DNA from: an uncultured Stenotrophomonas sp.
Lineage (GTDB): Bacteria > Pseudomonadota > Gammaproteobacteria > Xanthomonadales > Xanthomonadaceae
Length of the DNA: 64,000 nucleotides
NCBI GenBank assembly: GCA_913775725.1
Contig: CAJYNG010000015.1
Location: forward strand, 1-64,000
Reading direction: 5' to 3'
This document shows, in pieces, positions 17,134-24,551 of this stretch (positions within the stretch are counted from its first letter, which is position 1; every line of letters starts with the position of its first letter). The position numbers and the translations under genes were made by a program. The notes below the pieces were generated by a model. The model ran no database searches, was not told the origin of the DNA, and saw nothing but the letters and a program-made list of their open reading frames with translations.

Positions 17134-18639
17134 TCAATTGCTGGCTGCCTTCACGGCTTCTGCCGCGTCCACGATGCCTGGCCCGCAACCTCCCGGGCAG
17201 TTTGCTGCCGCGATCGGGCGCGCGGTTCGACGCAGGATCTCCTTGACCTGATCAGTGGTCTTGGGGACCGGTGCCACGGCCTGCATCAGTGCAACGATGC
17301 CCGCGACATGGGGCGCCGCCATCGACGTGCCGGACATGAAGTCGAAGGCGTTGTTGCCCACGGTGGACAGAATGCCCTGTGCCGGGTGCTGGCGGGTCGG
17401 TGCGCAGTTGGTCTGGTTCGGCGGCGTGGCCAGTGGCAGGAACTCGCCCACTGAGGCGCGGCACGACCAGGTCTCGCCGCCGGGCGCGGTGATGTCGATG
17501 CCTGCGCCATAGTTGGAGTAGAACGCACGACGCCCGCCCTGGTCGTTGGCAGCCACCGCGATCACGCCCTTGCAGTTCGCCGGGGCAAACTCGGACACAT
17601 CCAGATTGCTGTTGCCGGCGGCGACCACCACGATCGTGCCTTGCGCAGTGATGTCGTCGATTGCATCCTGCTCGGCCGGCGAGCAGGCCCGGCGGCCGCC
17701 CAGGCTGAGATTGATGACTTCAGCCGGGTTGGCATTGGCCGGGACGTTGGGCACGTTGATACCCGCACTCCAGAGCATGCCGTCGATGATGTCGGCGGAA
17801 CCGCCATTGCCCTGGTTGCCGAGTACGCGCACCGGCACCACTTTCGCGTTGTAGGCAACGCCGGCCACGCCGATCTGGTTGTTGGTCACCGCAGCGACTG
17901 TTCCGGCGACGTGGGTGCCGTGTGCGATGCCGGACGCATCGAAGGCATCAGCGTCGCGTCCGTCGCCATCGTCGGAGCCACCACAACCGGGATTCATTCC
18001 CCCGATGATGCACTGCCAATCACTGAACGGGCGGGTAGACGAGATCATGTCGTAACCCGGCAACAGGTTCGCCTGCAGGTCGTTGTTGTTGAGATAACCC
18101 GAATCGACCACGGCCACCACCACGCCCTGGCCGGTGGAGCGGTCCCACGCAGCCGGCAGGCGCGCACCACTGGTCGGATTGCTGTAGTGCCACTGCTCGC
18201 CGTAGCGCGGGTCGTTCGGTGTGGCGAATGCGCTCATCATGTAGTTGGGCTGCACATACTCGACATCCGGATCGTCGGCGATGCGCTGCATCAGGATCTG
18301 CGCTTCCGGAAGGTCCAGTGCCTTGTCCGTGGTGACAACGTCGGCACCACCGCCCATCCGGCGCTGGTGGGTTACGGCCGCGGTCGCGGTTGGCGCACTG
18401 CCGATCGAGCGCTTGCTGCGTTGCTGGATGCCGAGGCGCTTCTTCAGCGCATCCTGCGCGGTGGTGGCGGAGACGCGCTTGCTGCTGCCGTCCCGGTACT
18501 TGACGATGAAACTGCTGTACTGCTCGTTGCTGGCCATGCCTCGCGTCCATACCCGTTCGGTGGGTTGGGCGAAGGCGGGGGCGCTGGCCAGGACCAGGGT
18601 GATGGCACTGGCAAGGGAAACCCGAAGCGACGTACGCAT
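17134..18639 (-). CDS. Secreted subtilisin-like serine protease (S8)
   Basis: This is a 501-residue preproprotease. It has a signal peptide (SLASAITLVLASAPAFA), then an inhibitor-type propeptide with SFIVKYRDGS and VEYVQPNYMM, then the catalytic domain with Asp (VVAVVDSGYL), His (HGTHVAGTV), the oxyanion Asn (VAAAGNS) and Ser (GTSMAAPHVAG). No C-terminal accessory domain is present. S. maltophilia secretes several such proteases linked to virulence. I placed the start at MRTSLRVSLAS because the signal peptide begins there; an in-frame ATG 108 bases upstream lacks that logic. Confidence 0.9.
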   Translation of the reverse strand: MRTSLRVSLASAITLVLASAPAFAQPTERVWTRGMASNEQYSSFIVKYRDGSSKRVSATTAQDALKKRLGIQQRSKRSIGSAPTATAAVTHQRRMGGGADVVTTDKALDLPEAQILMQRIADDPDVEYVQPNYMMSAFATPNDPRYGEQWHYSNPTSGARLPAAWDRSTGQGVVVAVVDSGYLNNNDLQANLLPGYDMISSTRPFSDWQCIIGGMNPGCGGSDDGDGRDADAFDASGIAHGTHVAGTVAAVTNNQIGVAGVAYNAKVVPVRVLGNQGNGGSADIIDGMLWSAGINVPNVPANANPAEVINLSLGGRRACSPAEQDAIDDITAQGTIVVVAAGNSNLDVSEFAPANCKGVIAVAANDQGGRRAFYSNYGAGIDITAPGGETWSCRASVGEFLPLATPPNQTNCAPTRQHPAQGILSTVGNNAFDFMSGTSMAAPHVAGIVALMQAVAPVPKTTDQVKEILRRTARPIAAANCPGGCGPGIVDAAEAVKAASN

Positions 18640-18971
18640 GGATACAGTTCCTTTGTGAAGATGTGTCGAAAAGGCCGTGCCTCTGCGGCGCGGCTCGATG
18701 TGAAGCATGCAGGTGTGTCCGGTGGCCTCCTCTTCGATGGCGACCATGGACGAACGGCTTCGGCGACGGTTCTCCCCCAGAACGGAGGTAGGAAATTTCT
18801 GAACTGGTTTAGCGATGTCGAAAGCATCTGATGATGTTCAGTGCCGACATGGCATTTCGGATTCCGCTTTGTGCAGTGGTGCGACGGCAGGTTTCACGGC
18901 GTCGTTGGCCGGATAGAAGAAAGCCCGAAAATCCACGCAAATGGAGTTTCCGGGCTTCGACTGGGGCACCG
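18640..18971. other. Intergenic stretch with one hairpin
   Basis: I see no convincing gene here. At about 18920-18957 an imperfect hairpin (AAGCCCGAAA...TTTCCGGGCTT) resembles a terminator stem but lacks a clean T-run. This is the left edge of the region of mixed composition that runs to about 27 kb. Confidence 0.45.
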
Positions 18972-19343
18972 ATGATCGACAACCTGTGGCCGAGCTATGA
19001 GCGCGCTGCCATTGATGCGGGCCTTCCGAAGCAGAGCTTGGGTACGGAGCTTGTGCTTGGCGGTTGGTCGCCAAAGTATGAGCGGATGGTGGCGACGGCG
19101 TACGCCAAGAACGTCAGAGCGGCTCCCGCAGTCGTGCAGCAGCCTGATGAGGGCGTGGCGTCGCCAGGTGAACCACTACTAGGTCGTCCGGACTGTTTTG
19201 CGTCGGATGACGTCATTGCTGCGGGAAGGCTTCAGGGGAGCTGCCTCAATGAGCAGATGGACCGAAAAGTCGCCGGCGGCCGTCTATTGATCGGGTTCCT
19301 CCAGCAGGGGCGTCCGATGGTGAAGGACCTTGGCAGCATCTGA
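18972..19343 (+). CDS. Hypothetical protein, uncertain
   Basis: This 123-residue frame starts MIDNLWPSYERAAIDAG. It has no signal peptide, membrane helix or known motif, and the ribosome site is weak (GGGGCACC). Codon use is less biased than in core genes, as elsewhere in this region. It may be a remnant or a chance frame. Confidence 0.3.
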   Translation: MIDNLWPSYERAAIDAGLPKQSLGTELVLGGWSPKYERMVATAYAKNVRAAPAVVQQPDEGVASPGEPLLGRPDCFASDDVIAAGRLQGSCLNEQMDRKVAGGRLLIGFLQQGRPMVKDLGSI

Positions 19344-19415
19344 GGCATTGACCTATCGGGGTTGAGCTGTGCGCTGCGGTCCTTGGGTAGGCCGCAGCGC
19401 ACGTCAGTCAATCTG

Positions 19416-19817
19416 TCACTTGACTCTTACGGGCGTCCAACCGTAGTTCCATAGGAGATCTGGAGCCATCGACTGACACGGGAAGGAGCCGATGAGGCTA
19501 CATGCTTCTTGTCGTGTGAAGGGCGGGTTGCCTGCCAGGATGATGGATAGAGTGTTGTCTACGCCCATGTGACACTTATCGTCTTCAGGCGGGCAGAATT
19601 CGGTAGCTCCGCATCCCGTGGTGATCTTTAGGAAAATGGAAGAGGTCGTGTTGCCTCCCGTCCATTGCACACCATTGCAGTATGTGGCGGTCTGCCCTAT
19701 TGGCGAGCCGTTGGCGTCAAAGTATATGTAGTTGCTCGCTTTGTAGCGAGCAGCGCTTGCGCTGGTGCTGATGGCCGTGAGCGATAAAGCCAGTAGAAAC
19801 AAATTCACTGCTTTCAC
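19416..19817 (-). CDS. Small secreted Cys-containing protein (DUF6289-like)
   Basis: This 133-residue protein has a signal peptide (LFLLALSLTAISTSASA) followed by YIYFDANGSPIGQTATYCNG, reminiscent of small exported DUF6289-type proteins in Xanthomonadaceae, and several more Cys (GCGATEFCPPEDDKCH, EACSLIGSFPCQS). The GTG start at 19817 is chosen because GGAGGT lies 6 bases upstream. GC content is visibly lower than in core genes. The family assignment is tentative. Confidence 0.6.
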   Translation of the reverse strand: MKAVNLFLLALSLTAISTSASAARYKASNYIYFDANGSPIGQTATYCNGVQWTGGNTTSSIFLKITTGCGATEFCPPEDDKCHMGVDNTLSIILAGNPPFTRQEACSLIGSFPCQSMAPDLLWNYGWTPVRVK

Positions 19818-20031
19818 TGATACACCTCCATATGTAGAAATCGCGCACATCGACTAGGTCGCATATAAGGCGCATGCGCGCGCGTTTAGCACATCGTCCT
19901 CGTTCTGGAACTTCCGCCGGATTTGCCAGATGCGATCCACCACTGTCGGATAGAGCTCTATGGCGTCGTTCCGAGGCTGGATGCAGCACTCCGTTGAAGG
20001 GCGCAGCGGCACCTGCCGCTGCGCTTGGACG

Positions 20032-20253
20032 TCACTGGAACTCGATGACTTCGCGCATCGGTTGCGTCCAGGTATCAGTGACTACGCACGCTCCTTCATG
20101 ACAGAAGGTCTGGGTGCAGCGAGCCATGCCGCCGCCGGCGGGGACGCAGGACGTGTGGAACGAAGCGGCATTGGCCGCGGGTACGACACCGACAGCACCC
20201 GCCACTCCGGCGGCCGCAACGATCAAACCAAGCAAGACACTTTGGATCTTCAT
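20032..20253 (-). CDS. Small secreted Cys-rich peptide
   Basis: This 73-residue protein has a signal peptide (SVLLGLIVAAAGVAGAVGVVPAANA is the hydrophobic part, ending ANAAS) and a mature part of about 43 residues with four Cys (SCVPAGGGMARCTQTFCHEGACV). The even, close Cys spacing suggests two disulphides. Function is unknown. It lies near another small exported protein on the same strand. Confidence 0.55.
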   Translation of the reverse strand: MKIQSVLLGLIVAAAGVAGAVGVVPAANAASFHTSCVPAGGGMARCTQTFCHEGACVVTDTWTQPMREVIEFQ

Positions 20254-20478
20254 GATCACTCCATTGTCAAGTTGATGAATGTCTATACGGCTGGCCGACA
20301 GTCTCAACTGACTTGATTGCGCACAATCAGATAACTGCCAATGCGGCCATAGGTAAAGTCCTACGCCTGCGCGGCAAGGGTGTCATGAGATGAATCTGAT
20401 TATTTGAGGGCGGAGATTGAGCGAAGTCATTGTCTCTTGCTAGCAAGCACCCCCGAGATGCCTGCTACTAGAACTTGC

Positions 20479-21039
20479 TCATTTGGGCATCAATACGGTG
20501 TCGATCACATGGATGACGCCGTTGGACTGACCAACGTCGGCGATGCTGATCCCAGCCCTGCCTCCCTTGGCATCGACCACCCACAGCTTTCCATCACGAA
20601 GCGCGACGGTGAGCGGTTCGCCCTGAACCGTCTTCAAGGTGGCCTTCCCGCCATGCTTTTTGGCGTCCGCCATAAGCTGAGCGGAGCTGTAGCTGCCGGG
20701 GACTACATGGTAGGTCAGGATCTTGGTTAGCTGAGCCTTGTTTTCAGGCTTCACCAGCGTATCCACAGTGCCTGCAGGCAGCTTGTTGAAGGCCGAGTTG
20801 GTGGGGGCGAAAACGGTGAAGGGGCCGGCTCCGTTGAGGGTGTCGACCAGGCCTGCTGCCTTGACCGCCGCGACCAGTGTGGTGTGGTCCTTGGAGTTGA
20901 TGGCGTTCTCGACGATTGTCTTGGTTGGATACATCTCCGCCCCGCCAACCATGACTGTGTTGGCGGCGAAGCTGGACGAAGCTGCTGAAACGATTACGGC
21001 GAGGCTTACTGTGGCGGCAATGCGCTTGAAAGCGTTCAC
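20479..21039 (-). CDS. Secreted fasciclin (FAS1) domain protein
   Basis: This 186-residue protein has a signal peptide (TVSLAVIVSAASSSFA) and one FAS1 domain. The H1 motif is GPFTVFAPTNSAFNKLP, the YHVVPG segment is present, and the H2-like motif IHVIDTVLMPK closes the protein. Such proteins are thought to act in adhesion or cell-surface interactions. The start is GTG at 21039 with GAGGA 8 bases upstream; upstream in-frame ATGs would put about 60 unlikely residues before the signal peptide. Confidence 0.88.
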   Translation of the reverse strand: MNAFKRIAATVSLAVIVSAASSSFAANTVMVGGAEMYPTKTIVENAINSKDHTTLVAAVKAAGLVDTLNGAGPFTVFAPTNSAFNKLPAGTVDTLVKPENKAQLTKILTYHVVPGSYSSAQLMADAKKHGGKATLKTVQGEPLTVALRDGKLWVVDAKGGRAGISIADVGQSNGVIHVIDTVLMPK

Positions 21040-21059
21040 GGTGCGTTCCTCAGTTGGAT

Positions 21060-21694
21060 GCCTGCAAGGTGCAAGCACCCTACATACGCCTTGATGGTTC
21101 GCTTGGATGCATAGCGGAGATGCGAATCCAGAACGGTTCAAATAAGTGATGGTGGCGTCCGCGGGATCTGCGACGGCCGGCCGTAACCTTCCTGCCATGC
21201 TCCATCGCACGGCTACCAAGGCTTCAGCGCCGCCCCGATCCCCTCTGGTTGGAGCCAGATGGGGAAGAGCTGGGGGTCGTGGTGGAGCGGGCGACAGATT
21301 GCCAGCGTCAGATGCGGCAAGGATGGTGCTGTGCGCGTGTGTCCATGTGGCAGGCGAAGAATTTTCCGGCGGTCGGCATCGCCCAGGCCAAGCGTTACGC
21401 CGAACGCTGGCGCGCGGCCAGACTGTACCCGGCAGATGCGCCCGCGCGCGGCTGTGGTCCGGCTGCTGGACATCACCTCAAGCGAACCACTCCCACCGCT
21501 GCCAGCCCTGCTGTCCACCTTGGAGCAGCAGCAACAGGCCGGGCGCGTGGCCGAGGCGAGGGCCGCCGCCACGGCGCGGGCCAGGGAAGCGTTGGAGCCG
21601 GCCAAGCCGCCAGCGACGGAACCCCGACCGAAGGGCACCCGCAAGGCGCGGGTGAGGGCAGGGCTGCGGCGTGTAGGTGTAAGGCAACCCGCAG
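21060..21694. other. Degenerate stretch without an intact gene
   Basis: No open frame here has a good start, codon bias and recognisable domain together. Frames on both strands are Ala/Arg/Pro-rich and look like by-products of high GC. Its position next to an integrase remnant suggests decayed mobile-element DNA, but I cannot name a gene. Confidence 0.4.
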
Positions 21695-21975
21695 CTGCAC
21701 CACATTCCCATCGCGCAGCCGGTCCGGGCAGTCCGCCCACTTCTGCATCATCCGAACCCGCTCATGAGGTGGGTTATGCGGTTGTAGGTGCGTCCGTTCG
21801 GGTCACGTACGGTGTGAGCCAGCTGGTGTTCGATGATGTCCAGATGGAGTCCGAGCACCTCATCAGCGCCGTGCTGACGATGCCGGCGCCACGGTAGGCG
21901 TGCAGGGCGCGCAGCGGGCGGTCTGGTGGACTGGATCCACCGCATCCCCCGCCGTCGCATGGCCTGCAATGGAAC
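21695..21975 (-). pseudogene. C-terminal remnant of a P4-type phage integrase
   Basis: Conceptual translation in shifting frames gives LHAYRGAGIVSTAL, then DEVLGLHLDIIEHQLAH and DPNGRTYNRITHL, then MMQKWADCPDRLRDGNVV. This is the conserved tail of P4-type tyrosine integrases, including the GFRA-like and EHQLAH motifs. At least two frameshifts separate the pieces, and the N-terminal three quarters are missing. It lies directly beyond the 3' end of ssrA, a favoured attachment site for islands, so it is a scar of past integration. Confidence 0.7.
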
Positions 21976-22000
21976 GGCCCGGACAAGGGTGGAAAACGAA

Positions 22001-22042
22001 AAAGCCGGAACCCCTTATTTGACGAGGGATTCCGGCTTTTCG
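22001..22042 (-). terminator. ssrA terminator
   Basis: On the minus strand, AAAAGCCGGAA pairs with TTCCGGCTTTTT around an AT-rich loop, 22 bases past the tmRNA 3' end, with a T-run on the exit side. Confidence 0.8.
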
Positions 22043-22064
22043 TGGACCCTTGCGGACCCGGTAT

Positions 22065-22457
22065 TGGTGGAGGTGGGCGGAATTGAACCGCCGTCCGAAG
22101 GCACTCCATCCCCAGCACTACATGCTTAGCTCACCGTTGAATCTCATCCCCGAGCAGCACGGTGTGCAAAGCGCACCCGGGAACCAGCCTGTTGTGTTCT
22201 AGTGCCGGACTGACAGGCAGCCGCCCAGCGCGATTCCATGATAATGACTCTACGCTGCGAGCATGGACACAAGCAGTTTCGAGGCTCCGCCTAAGTCGGC
22301 AGAAGGTCACGCACCGCAGTTTTTAGGCTGCGAGAGCGACCGGAGCGTAGTTGTCGTCGTTGGCAACTAGAGTTTTGCAGCTGGATTTACGAGGAAAGCT
22401 ACCCCCTCGGCATGCGCCAGGCGACTTCACAACCCCCGTCGAAACCAATGCACCCCC
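22065..22457 (-). ncRNA. ssrA: tmRNA
   Basis: The transfer-messenger RNA rescues stalled ribosomes together with SmpB. The 5' end GGGGGTGCATTGG pairs with the 3' end (CACCTCC-ACCA, with CCA encoded) as the acceptor stem, and the T-arm GGCGGTTCAATTCCGCC is intact. The tag reading frame at 22364-22323 encodes ANDDNYAPVALAA followed by TAA. Length is 393 bases. The partner smpB is 5.4 kb away on the same strand; the stretch between holds accessory genes. Confidence 0.95.
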
Positions 22458-22462
22458 GGTTT

Positions 22463-22491
22463 CTTCAAGTGCTGCAAGGCTTTGGGGTCAA
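22463..22491 (-). promoter_or_regulatory. Promoter of ssrA
   Basis: On the minus strand, TTGACC (22491-22486) and TTGAAG (22468-22463) are 17 bases apart, and the -10 box ends 5 bases before the mapped tmRNA 5' end. The -35 is good and the -10 is weak. Confidence 0.55.
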
Positions 22492-22683
22492 TGCCGCCAT
22501 GAACGCTGACACCGACCCTGCCCAACGAACCGGATCTTACGGCAATCTTCCTGAACAGTCACGCGCGGTCAGGGCCGACGCTGAAATCGTTCAGCCGCCG
22601 CTGCTGTCCAGCGGCAGGCAGCGGGGCAGAGGCCGGCATGACAGCCGGCCCCTGTTTTCCAGCGTCGCGATGTCGAATCCCTG

Positions 22684-23904
22684 CTAGGGACGCCCAATTC
22701 CATTGCAAGCGCCCGGGTTGTTCAGTCCGGTCGAACTACTTGCAAGAGCGAATCGTGTCCGGATCGCCTCACGCCAAGTCCTATCCAGTGGGTAGAACCA
22801 GTGCGCCCGTAATGTAGCGTCATTGGGCCCTTGATCCTGGCTGGAATCACCTGCGCTTCCGTAGTGATTGAAAAGGAATGAACGAATTGCGCTTGCAACA
22901 ATCGGACGCTTGTAGCACTGACCAATGATCAAATTGGTGAAGCCGACAATCGGGTAGCCGGTGGATGGATAGGCAATGTTGGGTACCCATTTCAAGGGGT
23001 CTGCAATGTCTTGCGCGCTTGTGGGCGGACTAACGGCACCGATCGTTGCGGGGATGCTCACATCTTTGGGCGAAAACCCAATCACGCGGGCCACTTTCGT
23101 GGCATCGTCCGGGTTGGCCATCACGTCTGGGCCAGTGTATCCAATGCGGCCATTATCAGAATTGACGGTATCAAGCAGCGAGGTGTCTCCCGTTGCCACG
23201 GCAGGGAGAAAGTTTGAGGGCGCCGTGTTGTTTGAGAACAAGCCGGCGAAGCTCGTCTGGATCGAGAAGCCCGGCGCAGATCCACTCCAGTTGCTTTGTG
23301 GTTTGAGACTAGTCCCGAACAGATCAACGGACTTGCATGCCACAGACAGAAAACGCGTGAGAATTTCAGTGCTACCGCTGCTCTCCGAGCGGTAAACCAC
23401 AGTGATCGGGCCACTCTGACCCGACGACGAACCCGATGATAGTTGAGACCAGTCCACTATCTTGCCTGAGAAGACACCACAGATCTCGTTGATGGACAGG
23501 TCGAGCTTCGCGCCGGGCGCGTTGAAGGGGATTACGACTGGTACGAGCGCCGTGGGAATCTGGATGAGCGCTCCATATTTTTGGTTGGTTGTGGGTACGT
23601 TGTAGGCGTTGGTGTAGTCGGACAACTCGGTCGCCGTAAGAACGGAATCGCTTGCCGCAAAATGTACTGTGCCGATGTTCCCGAAGAGACTGGGATCATT
23701 GCTGAGAAACGCTTTCTTCCCTTTGCCGGAGCCCGTTACGGCGTAGCTGAAGCTGTTTGGAAGAATGCTGTCTGCTGATCCCTTGTAGAGATTTGCCGGC
23801 ACCGAGGCGCCGCCGCCTTGCACCAGGGACTGGGCGTAAGCTAAGTGGAACGGACTGGACAACGAGATAACGAGCAAAGCGGAGAAGGTCCTGATCGATT
23901 TCAC
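22684..23904 (-). CDS. PstS/DING-like periplasmic binding protein
   Basis: This 406-residue exported protein (signal peptide ending HLAYA, mature start QSLVQGGGASVPANLYKGS) matches the PstS/DING phosphate-binding family. It has the Gly-rich N-terminus, FAASDSVL as the ligand loop, NEICGVFSGKIVDWSQL and VVYRSESSGSTEILTRFL. The start is GTG with AGGAGG 5 bases upstream. No pstCAB or phoU genes are near, so it is an orphan; DING-type proteins can work outside the cell in phosphate scavenging. GC content is lower than that of core genes, in line with acquisition. Confidence 0.8.
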   Translation of the reverse strand: MKSIRTFSALLVISLSSPFHLAYAQSLVQGGGASVPANLYKGSADSILPNSFSYAVTGSGKGKKAFLSNDPSLFGNIGTVHFAASDSVLTATELSDYTNAYNVPTTNQKYGALIQIPTALVPVVIPFNAPGAKLDLSINEICGVFSGKIVDWSQLSSGSSSGQSGPITVVYRSESSGSTEILTRFLSVACKSVDLFGTSLKPQSNWSGSAPGFSIQTSFAGLFSNNTAPSNFLPAVATGDTSLLDTVNSDNGRIGYTGPDVMANPDDATKVARVIGFSPKDVSIPATIGAVSPPTSAQDIADPLKWVPNIAYPSTGYPIVGFTNLIIGQCYKRPIVASAIRSFLFNHYGSAGDSSQDQGPNDATLRAHWFYPLDRTWREAIRTRFALASSSTGLNNPGACNGIGRP

Positions 23905-24223
23905 GTTTACCTCCTGGCGGGCTGCTTTTGCAGAGGGGCGTCAAGGGAGGTTGCACACCCGTTGCTCGAACCCTCCAAGCCCCCCTATCCCTGAAGGTCG
24001 ATTCGATGTTCGATCGAATCAATGACATGCCGCTTAAAAATCCTGTGGAAGATCAAACGGTCATTCTTCTGTGAAGCCATCACGCTGAGAACCGGCGGCC
24101 ATTGGAGGAGAAGGGGCAGTCCATGGAAGGTGGTGCTGCTTTTCTTTTCCCTGCAACAGGCTTGGAGGCGGGTCCAAGGCATGCAGAGGGCGGCACTCTC
24201 GCCGCCAGACGCTGGAGAAGGAC
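23905..24223. other. Intergenic stretch, no gene seen
   Basis: This stretch separates the PstS-like gene and a small rightward ORF. Only the ribosome site of the former is clear; short frames present lack starts with ribosome sites or any motif. Confidence 0.5.
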
Positions 24224-24412
24224 ATGGAAGATGAGCGCCATAAGGCTCAGGTGGTCTCGATGGAGGCCTTCAAGGCCGCCCGGATGGGGAAGATCCCACC
24301 GGAGCTGCTGGATATGTATGACGAGCTGACGCGCGACCAGCATGCGCTGGCGCAGATCTCGATCATTCTAGTGGCGGCGCTGCGGAGACGATTGGGCCTG
24401 CCGGACCTGTAA
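24224..24412 (+). CDS. Small acidic/basic helical protein, unknown
   Basis: This 62-residue protein starts at ATG after AGAAGGA. It is predicted all-helical (MEAFKAARMGKIPPELLDMYDELTRDQHALAQISIILVAALRRRLGLP). It has no signal peptide and no known domain. A GC-rich hairpin follows directly. It is convergent with the XVIPCD effector and so not its operon partner; a role as the missing immunity factor is unsupported. Confidence 0.5.
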   Translation: MEDERHKAQVVSMEAFKAARMGKIPPELLDMYDELTRDQHALAQISIILVAALRRRLGLPDL

Positions 24413-24419
24413 GGTCCAA

Positions 24420-24442
24420 GGGGCCGCCGCGGCGGCCCCTTC
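24420..24442 (+). terminator. GC-rich terminator-like hairpin
   Basis: A perfect 20-base palindrome of GGGGCCGCC type is followed by TTC, 8 bases after the small ORF. The T-run is short, so it may be weak. Confidence 0.5.
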
Positions 24443-24551
24443 AGGAACCGACGCCGCTGGAAACGGCATGTTTCAGCTATGGCCAGGCATACGTCAGTGG
24501 CAGTTCATCGGCGACCCTGGACAGCGCGAGCCCTGCTGACCCGGAGACAGG

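Noticed and set aside
18831-18971. Upstream extension of the hypothetical gene at 18972
   Set aside because: The added residues are Arg-rich and overlap a hairpin; no ribosome site supports an earlier start.
21249-21897. Overlapping Ala/Arg-rich frames next to the integrase remnant
   Set aside because: No start with a ribosome site and no family match; likely GC-driven frames in decayed DNA.
22412-22687. Small rightward ORF over the ssrA 5' region
   Set aside because: It overlaps the tmRNA gene and its promoter, has no ribosome site and no domain.
24224-24412. Small ORF as the immunity gene of the XVIPCD effector
   Set aside because: It is on the opposite strand, lacks a lipoprotein or signal sequence, and has its own terminator-like hairpin. 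There is no evidence for the link.
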